Shown in pieces: positions 1 through 8,269 of a DNA stretch of 64,000 bases. The notes beneath the pieces were generated by a model that was not told the DNA's origin, did not search any database, and saw nothing but the letters and a program-made list of their open reading frames with translations. Source of the DNA: Candidatus Thorarchaeota archaeon (lineage in GTDB: Archaea > Asgardarchaeota > Thorarchaeia > Thorarchaeales > Thorarchaeaceae); assembly GCA_004524595.1 (NCBI GenBank), contig SDOA01000001.1, forward strand, positions 1-64,000. The letters are read 5' to 3'. Made by a program: the position numbers and the translations under genes. Each line of letters begins with the position of its first letter. The stretch's first letter is position 1.

Positions 1-349
1 AGACTTCACCTGGAATGAAGGTCATGAGAATAACGTTATCTCGTGCATCGAGAACTTCGGGAACAGATAGCCCATGAGCAAGACTTGAAGTCAGAATAGA
101 TAACTCATTTTCATAGTTTCCTTCAATAAATAACTTTGCAACCATATCAATCTCTTTTGAAGAGAGATTACTTGCCTTCAAATGAACTACTGTATTTTTC
201 TTACTTTTTAGACGAATTATTGATTTGACAACGATATCTTTTCCAAACCTATCTAGGAGAATCTCTTCAAGAGTGTGAATCCTTTCAATAGGCAATGATT
301 TACCATCTATACCTGCGGGAATATCGTCAAACCACTTTGTGAGATTCAT
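1..349 (-). CDS. Kinase-like (APH/protein-kinase fold) protein, N-terminal part
   Basis: Open frame on the minus strand from an ATG at 349 running off the left edge, about 116 codons. The translation begins MNLTKWFDDIPAG. It has features of a kinase N-lobe: a VAKLF strand whose Lys could be the ATP-binding lysine, an EGNYENEL helix with a possible partner Glu, and a hinge-like ILMTFIPGE segment, as in aminoglycoside phosphotransferase and RIO/Bud32-like kinases. The catalytic loop lies outside the window, so the substrate and activity cannot be judged. No ribosome binding site stands out. Confidence 0.65.
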   Translation of the reverse strand, partial: MNLTKWFDDIPAGIDGKSLPIERIHTLEEILLDRFGKDIVVKSIIRLKSKKNTVVHLKASNLSSKEIDMVAKLFIEGNYENELSILTSSLAHGLSVPEVLDARDNVILMTFIPGEV

Positions 350-443
350 GGTGATTTTTCGATTGTATGATTATCGCTATTAGCCTACCGACGCAACCAA
401 ACAGGTTTTAACAGATTAAGATAGGGATAGTATGTGAGTCACC

Positions 444-662
444 ATGACTGGCAGAATATGCAATATCGAAAAAAACAGACAACGATGCACTTGTTCATAC
501 CCAGGTTGCTCAAGACAGGGGTACTGCTGTGATTGCTTACAATATCATTGGAAACATCGTGAACTGCCAGGATGTCTATTTCCACCTGAAGCAGAGAAGA
601 CATATGATAGGTCTCTTGAGAACTTCATTGAAGTCTGGAGTAAGAAATTAGGTAAAAAATAG
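444..662 (+). CDS. DUF6485-like small cysteine-rich protein
   Basis: 72 residues, very Cys-rich: CNIEKNRQRCTC, then YPGCSRQGYCCDC and a later GCLFPP. The order CNI...CTC..PGCSR.G.CC.C..YH matches the small DUF6485 family found in archaea and bacteria. The Cys pattern suggests metal binding (Zn or Fe-S), but the function is unknown. It lies 11 bp upstream of a small membrane protein on the same strand, so the two are probably cotranscribed. The family assignment is from recall of the motif order. Confidence 0.75.
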   Translation: MTGRICNIEKNRQRCTCSYPGCSRQGYCCDCLQYHWKHRELPGCLFPPEAEKTYDRSLENFIEVWSKKLGKK

Positions 663-673
663 AGGCAAGTATA

Positions 674-952
674 ATGAAACAGTCACATCTTGGACTGTTC
701 ATAATTATAGGTAGTATAATAGCCTGGTCTCTAGCTACCTCAGTTCTCTTTGATTACATTACAAGAGTATTGCATCCAAATCAGGCCTTTGGAGAGCCAA
801 TATGGGTCATAGATCCAGTTGGTTTTCTGCTCATTTCTTTACCGTTAGGAATTTTGCTCTTTATCGGAGTTGTTATCTTATTTGATGCTATAATCCCAAA
901 AACGAAGGACAGAGAGATAGAAGTGCTTAAGAGTGTAATAATTCAAGCGTGA
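674..952 (+). CDS. Small membrane protein, two predicted TM helices
   Basis: 92 residues. Hydrophobic segments at about residues 7-25 and 49-69 are predicted to span the membrane, with a loop containing VLHPNQAFGEPIWVIDP between them and a charged C-terminal tail (KTKDREIEVLK). It is preceded by GAGGCAAG about 10 bp upstream of the ATG. I do not recognise the family. It probably shares a transcript with the DUF6485 gene upstream. Confidence 0.6.
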   Translation: MKQSHLGLFIIIGSIIAWSLATSVLFDYITRVLHPNQAFGEPIWVIDPVGFLLISLPLGILLFIGVVILFDAIIPKTKDREIEVLKSVIIQA

Positions 953-972
953 TTAGGGCGCGTTGTCTAGTG

Positions 973-1191
973 TTATTTGATTAGCTTTTCGCTCCTCATT
1001 TTTTGAACACATTCCTTCACAGCCTTATCTAAATTATCATCACTAAGATTGAACTCGCTGAAACTCTCCTTAACATGACTCTCAAAATGCGCCCTATTGA
1101 TACGTCCAAGTTGTCTGATATCATGGAGGTGCAGAATGACTGGAATGTAAGAGATGGGTAAGAGTCTAGTCTGGTTTCGGTTGTTTTCTTT
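973..1191 (-). pseudogene. ATG-less orphan reading frame next to tRNA-Arg
   Basis: The minus strand has an open frame ending in TAA at 973 with protein-like composition (about 60 residues; contains LHLHDIRQLGRINR and DNLDKAVKECVQKM, and resembles a small helical or winged-helix C-terminus). There is no ATG, GTG or TTG start in frame, and it starts just downstream of the 3' end of tRNA-Arg(TCG). It may be the C-terminal remnant of a gene cut off by recombination at the tRNA, or a gene with a non-standard start. It could also be chance. Confidence 0.3.
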
Positions 1192-1205
1192 TCAAAAGCA
1201 GAAAC

Positions 1206-1313
1206 TGGCGGGCACGCCAGGATTCGAACCTGGGACCTCCAACTTCGAAGGCTGGCGCCTTATTTATCCCGCACAAAAGAATTTTTTGTGCGACCGAGCT
1301 AGACTACGTGCCC
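1206..1313 (-). tRNA. tRNA-Arg (anticodon TCG) with D-loop intron
   Basis: Acceptor stem GGGCACG/CGTGCCC, discriminator G and encoded CCA (1206-1208). The anticodon arm is CCAGC-CTTCGAA-GTTGG with TCG at 1246-1248; the T-arm is CCAGG-TTCGAAT-CCTGG. The D-stem GTCT/AGGC closes a 40-nt loop (1261-1300) instead of 8-10 nt. The extra ~31 nt contain a strong hairpin (GCACAAAA pairing with TTTTGTGC) and are read as an intron in the D-loop. Removing it gives a normal ~77-nt tRNA. Confidence 0.93.
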
Positions 1314-1531
1314 TGAAATTCATCGTTCGTAATATACTCTTAAGCACTTCTATGCAACTTATTTGAAGATAATAACATTTGAGAGCTAGAATAAGATGAA
1401 CTGCCTTAGAAATGAACAGGAATGATGATGATTCCGTCGTGGCAAGTGAGAAGTTGATCACAGAAATTTCGCGCAGACAATATTCACTCTGACTTGAACA
1501 GGTCAGCCTGCCGCGCCCGCCACTCTTTCTA
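1314..1531. other. Non-coding gap with GC-rich hairpin
   Basis: No convincing gene. Around 1490-1508, CTGAC and GTCAG can pair around a TTGAACAG loop, followed by a GC-rich stretch ending GCGCCCGCCA. It resembles neither a complete tRNA nor a standard terminator. It could be a remnant or a small structured RNA; nothing decides this. Confidence 0.3.
1330..1338 (-). promoter_or_regulatory. TATA-like box upstream of tRNA-Arg(TCG)
   Basis: On the minus strand AGTATATTA lies about 21 bp (centre) upstream of the tRNA 5' end, close to the position expected for an archaeal TATA box. The assignment rests on position and composition only. Confidence 0.45.
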
Positions 1532-2440
1532 TTATCGTCTTTCGATTAATTTGACCTCTTTTTCAGGATTCATCTTAAGAGCGTTACACTTGAACTTGGG
1601 TCTCACAATCAATGATTCAAGAGGATTATCTTCAAGATTTACTTCATACATTTGTTGACAGAAACGAAGCGGTCGTAAATCTACAGTCTTGAACAAATTT
1701 CTACTTAGATTTAGACCACTAAGATGATGTAAGGTATCAAGAGGAGAGAGGTCGATTGACTCAAGTTGTCCCTTATCAATTACTAGCGAAAATAGATTAG
1801 TACATTCTGCAAGAGGACGAAGGTTGATTGTTTGATATGGATTGTCACCAATATTCAAGGTTTTCAATTGTGAACATGCACTGAGGGGACTGAGGTCGAT
1901 GTAATTGAATTTGTTCCTGTTAATTGTCAGGATTTCCAGTGAACAACATGATGACAGAGGTGAAAGGTCCAAATTCTCGAGTTCATTGAACGATAATGAG
2001 AGTTGTTCCAGTTTGGTCAGCTCTGCTAACGGTTGCAAGTCAACTACGTTTAGCATACATCCTGTCAAACGAAGAACTTTGAGACTCTTACATGCTTCTA
2101 ATGATTCTAAATCTATTGTCTCTAGAGGATTATATGAAAGAGAGAGCCGTTCGAGACTACAATGTGATCCAAGTTCTGAGAGATCTATTCTTTGCAGTTG
2201 ATTATGAGAGAGATCCAACCATGACAGTTTGTTGCACTGTTGAAGTGGTGTGAGATCGATTTCTCTCAAGTTAGTTCTTGACAACGAAAGTTGATGAAGG
2301 TCAGTAATATCAGAAAGTGGTGAGAGGTCTATAGAGACTATCTCAGTCTTGTTGATTGTCACCTCAGTCGGATTTGGACCCACTGATTTTTCAATTTGTG
2401 ACCCATCAGGTAATTGACATGTTAACATGATACCAGTCAA
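1532..2440 (-). CDS. Leucine-rich repeat protein
   Basis: 302 residues made almost entirely of about ten LRR units of 23 residues with the pattern IDLSPLSxCxxLxxLxLSxNxL, from about residue 25 to 280, after a short N-terminal beta segment (LTCQLPDGSQIEKSV). There is no signal peptide or TM helix, so it is probably cytosolic. LRR proteins with this repeat type are frequent in Asgard archaea and usually act as protein-binding scaffolds. No catalytic domain is fused. It lies 33 bp upstream of mtnA's 3' end on the same strand, but no functional link is evident. Confidence 0.85.
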   Translation of the reverse strand: MTGIMLTCQLPDGSQIEKSVGPNPTEVTINKTEIVSIDLSPLSDITDLHQLSLSRTNLREIDLTPLQQCNKLSWLDLSHNQLQRIDLSELGSHCSLERLSLSYNPLETIDLESLEACKSLKVLRLTGCMLNVVDLQPLAELTKLEQLSLSFNELENLDLSPLSSCCSLEILTINRNKFNYIDLSPLSACSQLKTLNIGDNPYQTINLRPLAECTNLFSLVIDKGQLESIDLSPLDTLHHLSGLNLSRNLFKTVDLRPLRFCQQMYEVNLEDNPLESLIVRPKFKCNALKMNPEKEVKLIERR

Positions 2441-2473
2441 TGCTCAGGTCTCCTTCAAAGAGTCAGAAACGCT

Positions 2474-3511
2474 CTAGTTCTCGAAAAGTCTTCGCATTTT
2501 TTCTTCTGTTGGATTTCTTACGATACCTCTGTCAGTGACAATCGCATCCACTAGCTCAGGAGGCGTCATATCAAACGCGGGATTGTACACTTTCGCATTA
2601 GGAAGCGTAATCAGTTCTCCATTAATTACACGGATTTCATCAGGGTCACGTTCTTCAATGACAACGTCCTCGGGGTTTGTGACCATATCTATTGTTGATA
2701 GTGGAGCTACCGAGTAGAATGGTATGTTGTGAAATCTTGCAGTGATTGCCATAGTATACGTACCAATCTTGTTGATTACGTGCCCAGTACGTAAAATCCG
2801 ATCGGCACCAACAACACAACAATCAACACGCCCCTCCCGAAAGACTGTTCCAATCATCCCATCTGTTATCAGAGTGGTGTCGATTTTATCTTCCATGAAT
2901 TCGAATACTGTGAGACGAGCACCTTGTTGGCGAGGCCTAGTTTCTGCGGCATAGACTTTGATATTACCATGATGTTTCTCGTGGGCTACTCGTACCACTG
3001 CACCAACAGTTCCAAGATATACGGTAGCAAGTGAACCCGCATTACAGATTGTCTGAATAGTAAAACCAGATTTTATGAGCTCAAGAGCGTTCTCACCTAT
3101 GCTCCGGCACATTCGAACGTCTTCTTCAGCAATCTCTTTTCCTTCTTCAATCAGTCTTTGGATAATATCATCGACGCTACCAGAACCGGTCTTAGCCACG
3201 TCAAGCATTCGAGCTGTGGCCCATGTCAGATTCACCGCAGTGGGTCGTGTGTTCAGAGTTTCAGCCGCTTGCTCCAAGTACTGAACTAAGTCTTCTTTTG
3301 TTCGTGCATTACTCTCTAGAGCTGCCAGTGCCATACCCATCCCGGCTGCAGCACCTATTGCAGGGGCTCCTCGAATTTCCATAATCTTGATAGACGTAGC
3401 AATTCGTTCGTGACTTTTCGTTGTGATATGTTCAATCTTTAACGGAAGCTTGGTCTGGTCTACAAGACGAACTTGTGAGGTCTCATCAAGCCATTCAATC
3501 GTTCTAAACAT
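2474..3511 (-). CDS. mtnA: S-methyl-5-thioribose-1-phosphate isomerase / aIF2B-like
   Basis: 345 residues beginning MFRTIEWLDE. Family motifs: IRGAPAIGAAAG near residue 55, TICNAGSLAT with the catalytic Cys, ETRPRQQGARLTVFE, the VVGADRI block with the catalytic Asp, and NKIGTY. These match MtnA, which converts methylthioribose-1-phosphate to methylthioribulose-1-phosphate in methionine salvage. Related archaeal proteins are ribose-1,5-bisphosphate isomerases, but the MFRTIEW start and GAPAIG block favour MtnA. The frame is open 47 codons further upstream, but that part overlaps the protease gene and does not look like the family. The chosen start overlaps the upstream gene's stop by 8 bp. Confidence 0.88.
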   Translation of the reverse strand: MFRTIEWLDETSQVRLVDQTKLPLKIEHITTKSHERIATSIKIMEIRGAPAIGAAAGMGMALAALESNARTKEDLVQYLEQAAETLNTRPTAVNLTWATARMLDVAKTGSGSVDDIIQRLIEEGKEIAEEDVRMCRSIGENALELIKSGFTIQTICNAGSLATVYLGTVGAVVRVAHEKHHGNIKVYAAETRPRQQGARLTVFEFMEDKIDTTLITDGMIGTVFREGRVDCCVVGADRILRTGHVINKIGTYTMAITARFHNIPFYSVAPLSTIDMVTNPEDVVIEERDPDEIRVINGELITLPNAKVYNPAFDMTPPELVDAIVTDRGIVRNPTEEKMRRLFEN

Positions 3512-4013
3512 CTTCCAATCCTCGTATATGTTGTTCCAAGATTCTTTCAAGGCTAAGGATGAGTCCATCAGCCACTTTTTGTATCTCAGGAGTGAGACCC
3601 TCACCGAACTGTATACTTTTCGGTTGTACCCCGAGAAGTATTGTCTGACCACCGGTTTCCTGTTCCAAGTACATCATGAGAAAAGATAACGGCATACTAT
3701 GAGTGCTGATATTGATACCACCTATTCGATCTTTTGTGACCAATTCGAGATGACCAGGCGGTTTTCTCATGTCTGCAGCGTCTATCATGATTACACGTTC
3801 TGCTCCAAAGTCGGCCAATGGACGTGCAAATCCCTCAGGAACGGAGCCAACATTCTCTATCATGATATATGGACTATCAATATTCATAGAGTTCACAATA
3901 AAAGGTCCTACTCCGTCATCAGTACGCAAGTCATTACCAATGCCTAATATTGCGACTCGTCTAGAACCCTTAATGAAATCTTTCAGGGCTGTTTCTATGC
4001 TGATTTCGGTCAC
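3504..4013 (-). CDS. Hydrogenase maturation endopeptidase, HycI/HyaD-type
   Basis: 169 residues from a GTG (VTEISIETALKDF). Contains GIGNDLRTDDGVGPF near the N-terminus, with an Asp expected to bind nickel, IDAADMRKPPG, and a conserved His in STHSMPLS. These belong to the peptidase that clips the C-terminus of the [NiFe] hydrogenase large subunit after Ni insertion. The open frame continues upstream to 4133, but that part is not family-like and overlaps the promoter region of the divergent endA gene. HypF is encoded at 29.5 kb; no hydrogenase genes are in the window. Confidence 0.85.
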   Translation of the reverse strand: MTEISIETALKDFIKGSRRVAILGIGNDLRTDDGVGPFIVNSMNIDSPYIMIENVGSVPEGFARPLADFGAERVIMIDAADMRKPPGHLELVTKDRIGGINISTHSMPLSFLMMYLEQETGGQTILLGVQPKSIQFGEGLTPEIQKVADGLILSLERILEQHIRGLEDV

Positions 4014-4105
4014 ATTTTTAGAGATATATAGATAGGCTTTAGTTCTTGTGTTAGGCGAAGGGTTTTTCACAAAATGGTTGAGCAAGACAAGGTAGGCGAC
4101 ACTAA

Positions 4106-4753
4106 TTGCCCGATGATGATAATGAGTTCCCAATCAGAGAATATCTCGAAGAGATTCAGGATGATGACGTGGAGGAAGAAATCATTGAACCTGAGGAGGA
4201 TCCTGCTAATGTCATCTTTGAAAACGGGAAAGGACTTGTTGGTAGTGAGGATTCAGATAGACTATCCCAACAGGGATTCTATGGAACCCGTATTGATGGA
4301 AATAGACTCGAGTTAGAACCAGTAGAGCTTCTTCATCTAATTGAACGAAAAAGAGTAATTGTGACAACCTCTTCAGGAGAATGTGTAGGGTCTGATTATA
4401 TCATCAACGAATTACTGAATGAGGACCCAGATCTCTGGATTCGTTACTTGGTCTTTAGAGACCTTCGAAGTAGAGGATATGCTGTACGTAAAGGATTTGG
4501 AGGTGGAATTGGATTTCGCGTTTATGCTCGAGGTGATCGTCCAGGAGCTACAAATGCTAAAGAATTGATTTATGTTCTGAAAGAGGGCATTCCAATATCT
4601 CTAAGTGAATTAGATTTGGTAACAAAGACAGCCTCAAGTTCGAGAAAGAGCCTGATTTTTGCTCTTGTCGATCAGAATGGTGAAGTGAATTACTACAAAG
4701 TAGCACAATCTACCTTGAAGGATATTAGTGGTGATAATAGTGAGAGATTATGA
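4106..4753 (+). CDS. endA: tRNA-splicing endonuclease subunit with catalytic His replaced by Asn
   Basis: 215 residues. The C-terminal nuclease domain (about residues 110-215) has YLVFRDLRSRGYAVRKGFGGG, then FRVYARGDRPGATNAKELIYVL, and RKSLIFALVDQNGEVNYYKV. Against the EndA triad Tyr115/His125/Lys156 (M. jannaschii numbering), Tyr and Lys are present at the right spacing (+10 and +31), but the His position is Asn. The N-terminal ~45 residues are acidic and extra. It cleaves or helps cleave bulge-helix-bulge junctions in pre-tRNA. It could be a structural or non-self-sufficient subunit of a heteromeric enzyme, or an active variant. The next gene starts inside its 3' end. Confidence 0.85.
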   Translation: MPDDDNEFPIREYLEEIQDDDVEEEIIEPEEDPANVIFENGKGLVGSEDSDRLSQQGFYGTRIDGNRLELEPVELLHLIERKRVIVTTSSGECVGSDYIINELLNEDPDLWIRYLVFRDLRSRGYAVRKGFGGGIGFRVYARGDRPGATNAKELIYVLKEGIPISLSELDLVTKTASSSRKSLIFALVDQNGEVNYYKVAQSTLKDISGDNSERL

Positions 4754-6008
4754 TGATTCATCGTATGATGATGAGATTGTTACACTTGAAGCGTTCTTTG
4801 ATGAACACACAATGAGTGTTCACCTGATTGAAAAGAATCCTCCGCGCGCAAAGAGAGGAGCACCTGGAAATTGGGAACTTGTGGAACTATCAGACAGGAT
4901 TCTTACCTATGAAGAACTTGATATTCTTGCTGAGGCCATTATGGAGTCTGCAGAACATGACAAAGACTCATTCATTGAGATAGAAGAAGAGGGTGCAGCT
5001 GTAGTTCAGCTCCGTAATTTGAGAATTGCAATAGCTAGAAGACCATTTGCAGATAAAATGGAAATTTCCGCGATACGCCCCATAGTGAAACTTGATTTGG
5101 ATGACTATCATTTGAGCCCGAAACTGATGAAGAGACTTGAAACACGAGCTGAGGGGATATTGGTTTCAGGATCTCCTGGGTCAGGGAAGAGTACGTTTGC
5201 TGCAGCTTTGGCAGAATTTTATGGAAGAAAAGGAAATGTTGTCAAGACTCTTGAACAACCTAGAGACCTGCAGGTAGAAGAATCAATCGTTCAGTATTCA
5301 CCACTTGATGGAAGTATGGAAAAGGCTGCAGATATTCTTCTTCTTGTTCGACCTGATTTTGTGATTTATGATGAGCTTCGGAAGAACTCGGATTTTCAGG
5401 CATACTCTGACCTTCGTTCTGCAGGAGTAGGAATGGTAGGTGTTGTTCATGCCGGGTCTGCAATTGATGCTCTACAACGCTTATTGCTTGGAGGAAGAGT
5501 TGAGCTTGGGCAAGTTCCTAGTACAGTTGACACTATTGTACATATTGAAGATGGAAGAGTTGCCAAAGTAAATTCAATGTCACTAAAAGTGAAACTTCCT
5601 ACAGGTATGAGTAGTTCCCAGAGAGATTTGGCAAGACCAGTTGTAGAAGTGCGTGATTTTGAACTTGGTCTACTTGAATACGAGATGTTTACATTTGGTG
5701 GTGAGAAGGTCGTCGTGCCTGTAAGAGGTGCTGCAACACCCACATTTCGAAAAGGTGATAGAGCACGTGGTGTTCCGGGAGAAGATGTCCCTGTTTCATT
5801 GAGCTATAGTAAAAAGAAGATAACAGTGTATGCTGGGAGAAAGTATGCTAAACAGAGAATAGAACTCTTTGCTGATGATCAATATCTTTTAACTGCAGTA
5901 ATTGGAGGAAATGGTGAAAGCTCAATTCGTGTGAAGACACGACAGGGAGCTGCATTGGTTGATGCAATGGAGGAAGGAGCTAAAATTACAGCCAAGATAT
6001 CAGATTAG
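4728..6008 (+). CDS. PilT-type ATPase with C-terminal KH-like region, no PIN domain
   Basis: 426 residues from GTG 4728 (GTG 4740 also possible). Walker A is GSPGSGKST near residue 148. LVRPDFVIYDELR serves as Walker B, followed by GVVHAGSAIDALQRL as in PilT/VirB11-like ATPases. The C-terminal ~90 residues form a basic beta-rich region (KKKITVYAGRKYAKQRIELF), like the RNA-binding end of archaeal PIN-ATPase-KH proteins. The usual N-terminal PIN nuclease is absent; the ~130-residue acidic N-terminus is not PIN-like. It overlaps endA by 26 bp, so an RNA-processing role together with EndA is plausible but inferred. Confidence 0.75.
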   Translation: MVIIVRDYDDSSYDDEIVTLEAFFDEHTMSVHLIEKNPPRAKRGAPGNWELVELSDRILTYEELDILAEAIMESAEHDKDSFIEIEEEGAAVVQLRNLRIAIARRPFADKMEISAIRPIVKLDLDDYHLSPKLMKRLETRAEGILVSGSPGSGKSTFAAALAEFYGRKGNVVKTLEQPRDLQVEESIVQYSPLDGSMEKAADILLLVRPDFVIYDELRKNSDFQAYSDLRSAGVGMVGVVHAGSAIDALQRLLLGGRVELGQVPSTVDTIVHIEDGRVAKVNSMSLKVKLPTGMSSSQRDLARPVVEVRDFELGLLEYEMFTFGGEKVVVPVRGAATPTFRKGDRARGVPGEDVPVSLSYSKKKITVYAGRKYAKQRIELFADDQYLLTAVIGGNGESSIRVKTRQGAALVDAMEEGAKITAKISD

Positions 6009-6062
6009 ACATCAGCGACTCTGCAAAAACTTTAACAACAGACCAATGTAGGACTGTCTTAT

Positions 6063-6193
6063 GGGCCCGTGGCCTAGCCAGGTCATATAGAGAGAATCTT
6101 GTATGTGGAAGATAGGGCACCAGCCTCCTACACTAACAATCAGTTATTGGAGAGAGTTGGTAATCCCCGGTTCGAATCCGGGCGGGCCCGCCA
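6063..6193 (+). tRNA. tRNA-Arg (anticodon CCT) with two introns
   Basis: Acceptor GGGCCCG/CGGGCCC, discriminator G, encoded CCA. T-arm CCCGG-TTCGAAT-CCGGG. Anticodon stem CCAGC/GTTGG encloses 31 nt (6125-6155), read as a 7-nt loop with CCT at 6127-6129 plus a 24-nt intron after position 37. The D-stem GCCT/GGGC closes 39 nt (6076-6114), implying a second insertion of about 31 nt with a CATA...TATG stem. Removing both leaves about 76 nt, a normal length. Confidence 0.9.
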
Positions 6194-6265
6194 TTTGTTT
6201 TTCATCACTGAAGTATCAAAATATCCAAATCTTAGTATTAATCCATAAAATTTGGAGATATTTTC

Positions 6266-7372
6266 ATGAACAAGGTAAATATTCCTAATTATGAATTCAT
6301 CCCAGGTCTGGAATTATGCAAGATTTTTTACATAGAAGCTGTTAAACCAATTTTGGAAGAGCATTTTCCAGATTTGATTTATTCAGCTGCTCACATGGGA
6401 TCAGGTTCAGATGTTCTTGGTTTTGATACCCCTCAATCTATGGATCACGGATGGGGACCTAGATTATTGCTCTTCTTGAGGGAAACAGATTTGAATACAT
6501 ATCGGAACGAGATTGATCAGACACTCCGTGAAAATTTGCCCTATGAAGTTCGAGGGTTTCCTACTAATTTTACTATTCATGATGATGGAAGTCTGATGAT
6601 GACATCTATAACATCAGGACCTGTGAACCATGCTATCAAAATTAGTACGGTAAGTGAGTTCTTTACTGAATATTTCGGTCTCTTTCCATCAGAGGATTTT
6701 AGTATTATTGATTGGCTTACTATTCCTGAACAAATATTACGAAGCATAGTGGGTGGGCGTATTTTCTACGATGGGTTAGGAGAATTGCAACCAATAATTA
6801 CTAGACTTCAATATTATCCCCATGAATTATGGTTGTATCTTTTGGCAAATCAATGGCGAAGAATTTCACAAGAAGATGCAATAATGGGTCGATGTGGGCA
6901 GGTAGGTGATGAGTTAGGTTCGAGAATAGTGGCAACTAGATTAGTTAGAGATATGATGAGATTATGTTTTCTAATGGAGAAAGAATATGCTCCATACATA
7001 AAGTGGTTTGGTACAGCATTTTCGAAGCTTGATTGTGCAAAGAAACTTGAACCACTTTTTCTTCAAACACTAGATGCTGATAATTGGAAACAACGAGAGA
7101 TTTACCTTGTAGAGGCCTATGAGTATGTAGCAGATATGCACAATAGACTTGGAATAACTCGCCCGTTGAATGCAAAAACAATATACTTCCACAATCGTCC
7201 ATTTCGAATCATTCAATCAGAACGATTTGCCAGTGAGATATCATCCATAATAAAAGATGAAGAGGTAAGAAAACTTCCTTGTTTTTTAGGAGGTATTGAC
7301 CAATATGTTGATTCAACAGATGTCTTAGGATATACCAATCGATATCGTAGATTTTGGTCTATGTATCAATGA
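6266..7372 (+). CDS. DUF4037 protein, nucleotidyltransferase-like
   Basis: 368 residues. GSGSDVLGFDTPQSMDHGWGPRL near residue 47 is the signature of the DUF4037 family, whose N-terminal part resembles a pol-beta-type nucleotidyltransferase: a GSGS helix and an Asp-x-Gly-x-Gly instead of a plain DxD pair. The rest is helical with many conserved Trp and Tyr (WLYLLANQWRRI), as in nucleotidyltransferase-associated helical domains. The substrate is unknown. It starts about 70 bp after tRNA-Arg(CCT) and ends 6 bp before the convergent rpiA. Confidence 0.75.
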   Translation: MNKVNIPNYEFIPGLELCKIFYIEAVKPILEEHFPDLIYSAAHMGSGSDVLGFDTPQSMDHGWGPRLLLFLRETDLNTYRNEIDQTLRENLPYEVRGFPTNFTIHDDGSLMMTSITSGPVNHAIKISTVSEFFTEYFGLFPSEDFSIIDWLTIPEQILRSIVGGRIFYDGLGELQPIITRLQYYPHELWLYLLANQWRRISQEDAIMGRCGQVGDELGSRIVATRLVRDMMRLCFLMEKEYAPYIKWFGTAFSKLDCAKKLEPLFLQTLDADNWKQREIYLVEAYEYVADMHNRLGITRPLNAKTIYFHNRPFRIIQSERFASEISSIIKDEEVRKLPCFLGGIDQYVDSTDVLGYTNRYRRFWSMYQ

Positions 7373-7378
7373 TTTTCT

Positions 7379-8062
7379 TCATTTCTTTAAAATATAAGCC
7401 CCTTTTTCTGTACCAACATGTACTTCATTAGCCATTCCAATAAAGAGACCAGTTTCTACTACGCCAGGAATCATTTTGAGGTCGATAGCTAGTTTTTCCG
7501 GTCTATCAATTGGTTGAGGAAATTTGAGGTCAATAATGAAATTCCCGTTATCGGTTACAACCGGACCCATTTTCCTTTGTGCCTCTCTCACAATTGGTTC
7601 AATTCCCATCCGAGTAATAGTTTTCTTAACAACCCCTAGAGAGAATGGAAGCACTTCGATGGGAATAAGGAATTTCGAACCCAGTTGTTCCACGAGTTTT
7701 GACTCATCAACTATTATCACTAGTTTTTTTGATGCAAAAGCTACTATTTTTTCCTGAAATAATGCTCCGCCACCACCTTTGATTAAATTAAGATGCTTAT
7801 CGACTTCATCAGCTCCATCAACCGTAAGAAGTAATTCGGGATTTATATCAAGATTGGTGAGTGGGATCTTATATTTCACTGCAAGTTGATATGCTTGATA
7901 TGAACTCGGAACAACTGAAACACTAACATCTCCAGATTGGATTCTCATACCTAACTCCGAAGCGAAAATTGCCACAGTGGATCCACTTCCAAGTCCGATT
8001 ACACCATCCTTTGGAATGAGACTAACAGCACTTTTTGCAGCATTTAACTTGACACTTGACAT
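7379..8062 (-). CDS. rpiA: Ribose-5-phosphate isomerase A
   Basis: 227 residues from MSSVKLNAAK. The GLGSGSTVAIF loop, TVDGADEVD and IKGGGGALFQEKIVA motifs are diagnostic for RpiA, with the catalytic Asp/Glu/Lys set in the last two. It interconverts ribose-5-phosphate and ribulose-5-phosphate. The ATG at 8062 is preferred over an in-frame GTG at 8077 because GGTGAT lies at a suitable distance before it. Length is normal for the family. Confidence 0.95.
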   Translation of the reverse strand: MSSVKLNAAKSAVSLIPKDGVIGLGSGSTVAIFASELGMRIQSGDVSVSVVPSSYQAYQLAVKYKIPLTNLDINPELLLTVDGADEVDKHLNLIKGGGGALFQEKIVAFASKKLVIIVDESKLVEQLGSKFLIPIEVLPFSLGVVKKTITRMGIEPIVREAQRKMGPVVTDNGNFIIDLKFPQPIDRPEKLAIDLKMIPGVVETGLFIGMANEVHVGTEKGAYILKK

Positions 8063-8130
8063 CTTGATAATCACCAAGTATAGTTCAAAGACATATGGGA
8101 AAAACCTTCCTAGAATTACAATGGTAATTC

Positions 8131-8139
8131 TTGTAATAC
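8131..8139. repeat. Isolated TTGTAATAC unit
   Basis: Single TTGTAATAC upstream of rpiA, in the gap 8063-8269, which holds no other recognised feature. It matches the unit that is tandemly repeated at 22.5-35.2 kb and is one of two good outliers. A lone unit may be chance. Confidence 0.35.
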
Positions 8140-8269
8140 AATAATTGGTTCTAAATATCTCTATACAGACAGAGAAGACCTGAATAGAAACTTGAGTATG
8201 TTATGCTTGCAAGAGGTTTGGATAGCTCATTCTTTACCATTTAATAGAGTAGGACTAGCAATCTTATAA

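Noticed and set aside
1422..1475. Possible C/D-box RNA starting at ATGATGA upstream of tRNA-Arg(TCG)
   Set aside because: No matching D (CUGA) box or closing stem at a suitable distance.
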